64,000 nt of DNA, taken from Acidipropionibacterium acidipropionici (GTDB lineage: Bacteria; Actinomycetota; Actinomycetes; Propionibacteriales; Propionibacteriaceae). The DNA lies in assembly GCF_001441165.1 (NCBI RefSeq), contig NZ_CP013126.1:2881551-2945550 (forward strand). Direction: 5' to 3'. Below the pieces are notes generated by a model that made no database searches, was not told the origin of the DNA, and saw nothing but the letters and a program-made list of their open reading frames with translations. The translations under genes and the position numbers were made by a program. Positions 61,424 to 64,000 of the stretch are shown here, piece after piece; the first letter of the stretch is position 1, and each line of letters starts with the position of its first letter.

Positions 61424-62319
61424 CCGGGCCGCGCGCGGCGATCGTCTACAACCCCCTCAAGGTCTCAGACCCACAGCGGCTGGCGCGGCGGGCCGGGGAG
61501 CTGTGCCGCGAGGCCGGATGGGAGGAGCCGGTATGGCTGGCGACCACTGCAGAGGATCACGGGGCGGGCGTGACGGCCAGGGCGGTCGACGAGGGGGCGG
61601 ATCTGGTATGCGCCCTGGGCGGTGACGGCACGGTGCGCCAGGTGGCCGGTGCGCTGGCCCGCACCGGGGTCCCGTTGGGGGTGCTGGGGCTGGGCACCGG
61701 CAATCTGCTGGCGCGCAACCTTCACCTCCCGCACAACGACTTCAACGCCTCCCTCAGAGCCGTGCTCCAGGGCTCGGTGCGGCCGATCGACCTGGGCCGG
61801 GTGCGTTTCGACGACGGCCCCGAGCACTGCTTCACCGTCATCATCGGGATGGGGATGGACGCCGAGCTGATGGCGGGCGCCGAGCCCCGGCTCAAGGCCC
61901 GCCTGGGGTGGCCGGCCTACCTCCTCGGGTCGGCCCGGGCTCTGGCCCAGCGGGGCTTCGGCGCCAGGGTCGTGGTGGACGGGCGGCGTCCGGTGGCGGG
62001 GCGGTGCCGGATGGTGCTGGTGTGCAACTGCGGGCTGCTGCCCGGGGGCATCGATCTGGTCCCGGAGGCCCGCGTCGACGACGGGGAGCTGGACATGATG
62101 GTCTTCTCCCCGCGCGGGGTGGTCGGCTGGGCGGCGGCGACGCTGCGGGCGGTGACCCTGCACCGCCGGGGCCACCGGATCATCCGGCACAGTCACTGCC
62201 ACACCGGGCTGGTGAGCACGCGCTTCCCGGTGCCCGCGGAGGTGGACGGCGACCCGGTGGGGTCGGCCACCACGATGCGCATCCGGGTGGACCAGGGGGC
62301 CCTGCTGGTCAGGGCGTGA
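61420..62319 (+). CDS. diacylglycerol-kinase-family lipid kinase
   Basis: 299 residues. DAGK catalytic domain: AAIVYNPLKVSDP, the GGDGTVRQVAGAL nucleotide loop, and LGLGTGNLLARNL; the C-terminal beta-sandwich has VNCGLLPGGIDLVPEARVDDGELDMMV-like sequence (here CNCGLLPGGIDL) and VEVDGDPV-like PAEVDGDPV. It phosphorylates a lipid or sphingoid-type alcohol; the substrate is unknown. Coupled to the GH3 gene. Confidence 0.87.
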   Translation: MTGPRAAIVYNPLKVSDPQRLARRAGELCREAGWEEPVWLATTAEDHGAGVTARAVDEGADLVCALGGDGTVRQVAGALARTGVPLGVLGLGTGNLLARNLHLPHNDFNASLRAVLQGSVRPIDLGRVRFDDGPEHCFTVIIGMGMDAELMAGAEPRLKARLGWPAYLLGSARALAQRGFGARVVVDGRRPVAGRCRMVLVCNCGLLPGGIDLVPEARVDDGELDMMVFSPRGVVGWAAATLRAVTLHRRGHRIIRHSHCHTGLVSTRFPVPAEVDGDPVGSATTMRIRVDQGALLVRA

Positions 62320-63049
62320 GCCGGCGCTCGGGGGTCTCGCGCAGGCCCGCGACCAGCGCGTGGGCCAGCCGGCGGTCGAGTTCGGCGGCCCGGGCCAGGA
62401 AGGCCGGGAAGTCGGAGGCGGCCTGCCCGTCGGCGGAGTCCGAGAGGGTGCGGACCACCGCGAAGGGGACGCCGAGGTGGCTGGCGGCCTGGGCCAGGGC
62501 CGCTCCCTCCATCTCCACCGCCGAGGCGTCGAAGCGGTCCCGCAGCCAGGCGACCACGGCGGGATCGGCGATGAACTGGTCGCCGCTGGCGATGGCGCCG
62601 GTGACCACCGTGCGGTCGGCGCCGACCCGGTGGGCGGCCTCGAGCACCCTGGCGGTCAGGGCGGGGTCGGGTCTCCAGAACTCCGGTTCGCCGGGCACCT
62701 GGCCGATCGGGTCGCCGAAGGCGGTGCCGTCGGCGTCGTGCTGGATGAACCGGTCGCCGACCACGACGTCCCCGATGCCCAGTCCGGCGGCAACCGCCCC
62801 GGCCACCCCGGTGAAGACGATGGAGGCGGCTCCGGCGGAGGCCATGGCGGCCGCCGACAGGGTCGCGTTGACCTTGCCGATGCCGGAGCGGGCCAGCAGC
62901 ACCGGGATGCCGTCGAGCCAGCCGAAGGTGACGTCGATCGGCCCAGGAACGGGTCGCGGGTCGGCGAGGTCGTCGCGGATGAGGCGGACCTCGTCGTCCA
63001 TGGCGCCCATGATCCCGAAGGCGGGCACTCCCCCCTGGAGCACGCTCAT
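62309..63049 (-). CDS. mtnN: 5'-methylthioadenosine/S-adenosylhomocysteine nucleosidase
   Basis: 246 residues, PNP-fold MTAN: FGIMGAMDDEVRLI, LLARSGIGKVNATLSA, IVFTGVAGAV, VVGDRFIQHDADGTAFG, GAIASGDQFI, SAVEMEGAALAQAA and VRTLSDSADGQA with the catalytic acidic residues. It cleaves MTA and SAH to adenine and thio-sugars in methyl-cycle salvage. It starts seven bases after the YciO gene stop and is probably co-transcribed with it. Confidence 0.9.
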   Translation of the reverse strand: MSVLQGGVPAFGIMGAMDDEVRLIRDDLADPRPVPGPIDVTFGWLDGIPVLLARSGIGKVNATLSAAAMASAGAASIVFTGVAGAVAAGLGIGDVVVGDRFIQHDADGTAFGDPIGQVPGEPEFWRPDPALTARVLEAAHRVGADRTVVTGAIASGDQFIADPAVVAWLRDRFDASAVEMEGAALAQAASHLGVPFAVVRTLSDSADGQAASDFPAFLARAAELDRRLAHALVAGLRETPERRLTP

Positions 63050-63056
63050 CGTCGCC

Positions 63057-63677
63057 TCACTGGAAGGGTGTCGGGTCGCCGGCGCCGGTCCGGGTGATGA
63101 CCGGTTCGCCCGAGGTGAAGTCGACCACGGTGGTCGGTTCGGTGCCGCAGTCACCCGAGTCGAGGACGGCGTCCAGCTCGCTGTCGAGGGTCTCCTTGAC
63201 CTGCCAGCCGTCGGTCATCGGCTGTTCCTCGTCGGGAAGGATCAGCGTCGAGGAGACGATGGGCTCGCCCAGGGCGTCCATCAGGGCCAGCGCGGTGACG
63301 TGGTCGGGGACCCGGATGCCCACCGTGTGCTTCTTCTGGTGGAGCATCACCCTCGGGACGTCGCGGGTGGCCTTGAGGATGAAGGTGTAGCGCCCCGGGA
63401 CGGCGCTCTTGATGGCACGGAACATCCAGTTGTCCATCTGGACGTACTGGCCCACCTGGGCGAACTCGCTGAGTACCAGGGTGAAGTGGTGCTTCTCGTT
63501 GAGCCGGCGGATCCGCCGGATCCGCTCAACGGCCTCGCGGTTGCCCAGCTGGGCGCCGAAGGCGTAGCCCGAGTCTGTCGGGTAGGCGATCAGGCCGCCA
63601 TCACGCAGCAGCGTCACCACCTGGTTCAGCGAACGCTGCTGCGGGTTCACCGGGTGCACGGGGTAGTAGTTGGCCAT
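63057..63677 (-). CDS. YciO/Sua5 (threonylcarbamoyl-AMP synthase-like) protein
   Basis: 206 residues, YrdC domain: VTLLRDGGLIAYPTDSGYAFGAQLGNREAVERIRRIRRLNEKHHFTLVLSEF, KSAVPGRYTFILKAT, and IVSSTLILPDEEQP. The KxR/SxN-type residues appear shifted, as in YciO proteins. It may synthesise threonylcarbamoyl-AMP for tRNA t6A, or be a YciO paralogue; the RRLNEKHHF spacing favours the YciO subgroup. Confidence 0.85.
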   Translation of the reverse strand: MANYYPVHPVNPQQRSLNQVVTLLRDGGLIAYPTDSGYAFGAQLGNREAVERIRRIRRLNEKHHFTLVLSEFAQVGQYVQMDNWMFRAIKSAVPGRYTFILKATRDVPRVMLHQKKHTVGIRVPDHVTALALMDALGEPIVSSTLILPDEEQPMTDGWQVKETLDSELDAVLDSGDCGTEPTTVVDFTSGEPVITRTGAGDPTPFQ

Positions 63678-63707
63678 CTGCCCATCGTAGCGAGGTCGCC
63701 GGCCCGG

Positions 63708-64000
63708 TCACCGGGCCACCAGTCGGCATGTCACGGTGGCGCTTCCGGTGACGGCGTCCAGGCCCACCGCCGACAGGATCACCGTGGCGCGGGTGGCGTC
63801 GACGGTGACACTCAGCCGCCCGCCGTCCACGGCGGCCCGGGCCCGCATCCTCGCCCCGTCGGCGGGGGCGGCCCCGGCCGCCGCCAGCGCGGCACGGCGC
63901 GCGGCACCCGGGTCGGGGCGGCCCACCAGTTCAGCGGCCGAGGCCTCATCGCAGCCTGTCCTGGCCGCGTCGGCCGCCACCGCGTGGGCCTGGCGGCGTG
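63708..64000 (-). CDS. partial TadE-like/pilus-neighbourhood protein (5' end outside window)
   Basis: The frame is open to the window edge. The 97 visible codons end LSAVGLDAVTGSATVTCRLVAR. The Ala-rich AVAADAARTGCDE segment and the beta-rich C-terminus recall actinobacterial TadE/TadG-like secreted proteins near tad pilus loci. Without the N-terminal membrane segment the call is weak. Confidence 0.4.
   Translation of the reverse strand, partial: RRQAHAVAADAARTGCDEASAAELVGRPDPGAARRAALAAAGAAPADGARMRARAAVDGGRLSVTVDATRATVILSAVGLDAVTGSATVTCRLVAR

Overview
The window is GC-rich chromosomal DNA from an actinomycete, most likely a member of the Propionibacteriaceae (Acidipropionibacterium-like). 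Support comes from an rbpA gene, an apolipoprotein N-acyltransferase followed by a polyprenol-phosphate mannosyltransferase, a MurA homologue with an N-terminal Cro/C1-type helix-turn-helix, and a protein of about 1130 residues that I read as the PPi-dependent PEP carboxykinase typical of propionibacteria. The genus is inference. I saw no rRNA, tRNA, CRISPR array or intact insertion sequence.

Layout. 0-5.4 kb: an HNH/DUF222 nuclease running off the left edge, then the hen1-pnkp RNA-repair operon. 5.4-16.3 kb: small metabolic genes (DHFR-like reductase, VOC proteins, ornithine aminotransferase, FAD oxidase, threonine aldolase, membrane proteins), each beside its own GntR, TetR or MarR regulator, with clear palindromes in several divergent promoters. 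16.3-21.1 kb: an unknown protein with a hydrolase, a ketopantoate reductase, a DksA/TraR-like protein and a hipBA module. A 47-bp promoter/operator element is present in front of both hipBA and the DksA-like gene. 21.1-22.9 kb: a convergent pair (catalytically degraded tyrosine-recombinase-like protein and excisionase-like HTH protein) surrounded by many CGAAAC boxes. 22.9-30 kb: AraC/VOC pair, CynX-type MFS transporter, a frameshifted metal P-type ATPase, HAD phosphatase, aldo-keto reductase and a CoA-transferase.

30-45.6 kb: metX-metW-lrp-lnt-ppm in one tightly packed string, rbpA, GDPD, pyridoxal kinase, HTH-MurA, lpd, cstA with its small partner, and an amino-acid permease. A 28-bp sequence at 43601-43628 has the 11-6-11 architecture of an actinobacterial XerCD dif site, so the window may span the replication terminus.

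45.6-64 kb: a three-gene translationally coupled operon (processive GT2 synthase, membrane-fusion protein, GH81 beta-1,3-glucanase lipoprotein) that looks like a beta-glucan exopolysaccharide system. It is followed by arfB, a family-5 uracil-DNA glycosylase, a PAC2/Hsp70/beta-CASP cluster, the PPi-PEPCK, an IMPACT-family protein, a GH3-like lipoprotein, a lipid kinase, MTA/SAH nucleosidase, a YciO/Sua5 protein and a partial TadE-like gene at the right edge.

Most interesting items: the candidate dif site, the CGAAAC-box recombinase/HTH locus, the duplicated hip operator, and the GT2-MFP-GH81 operon.
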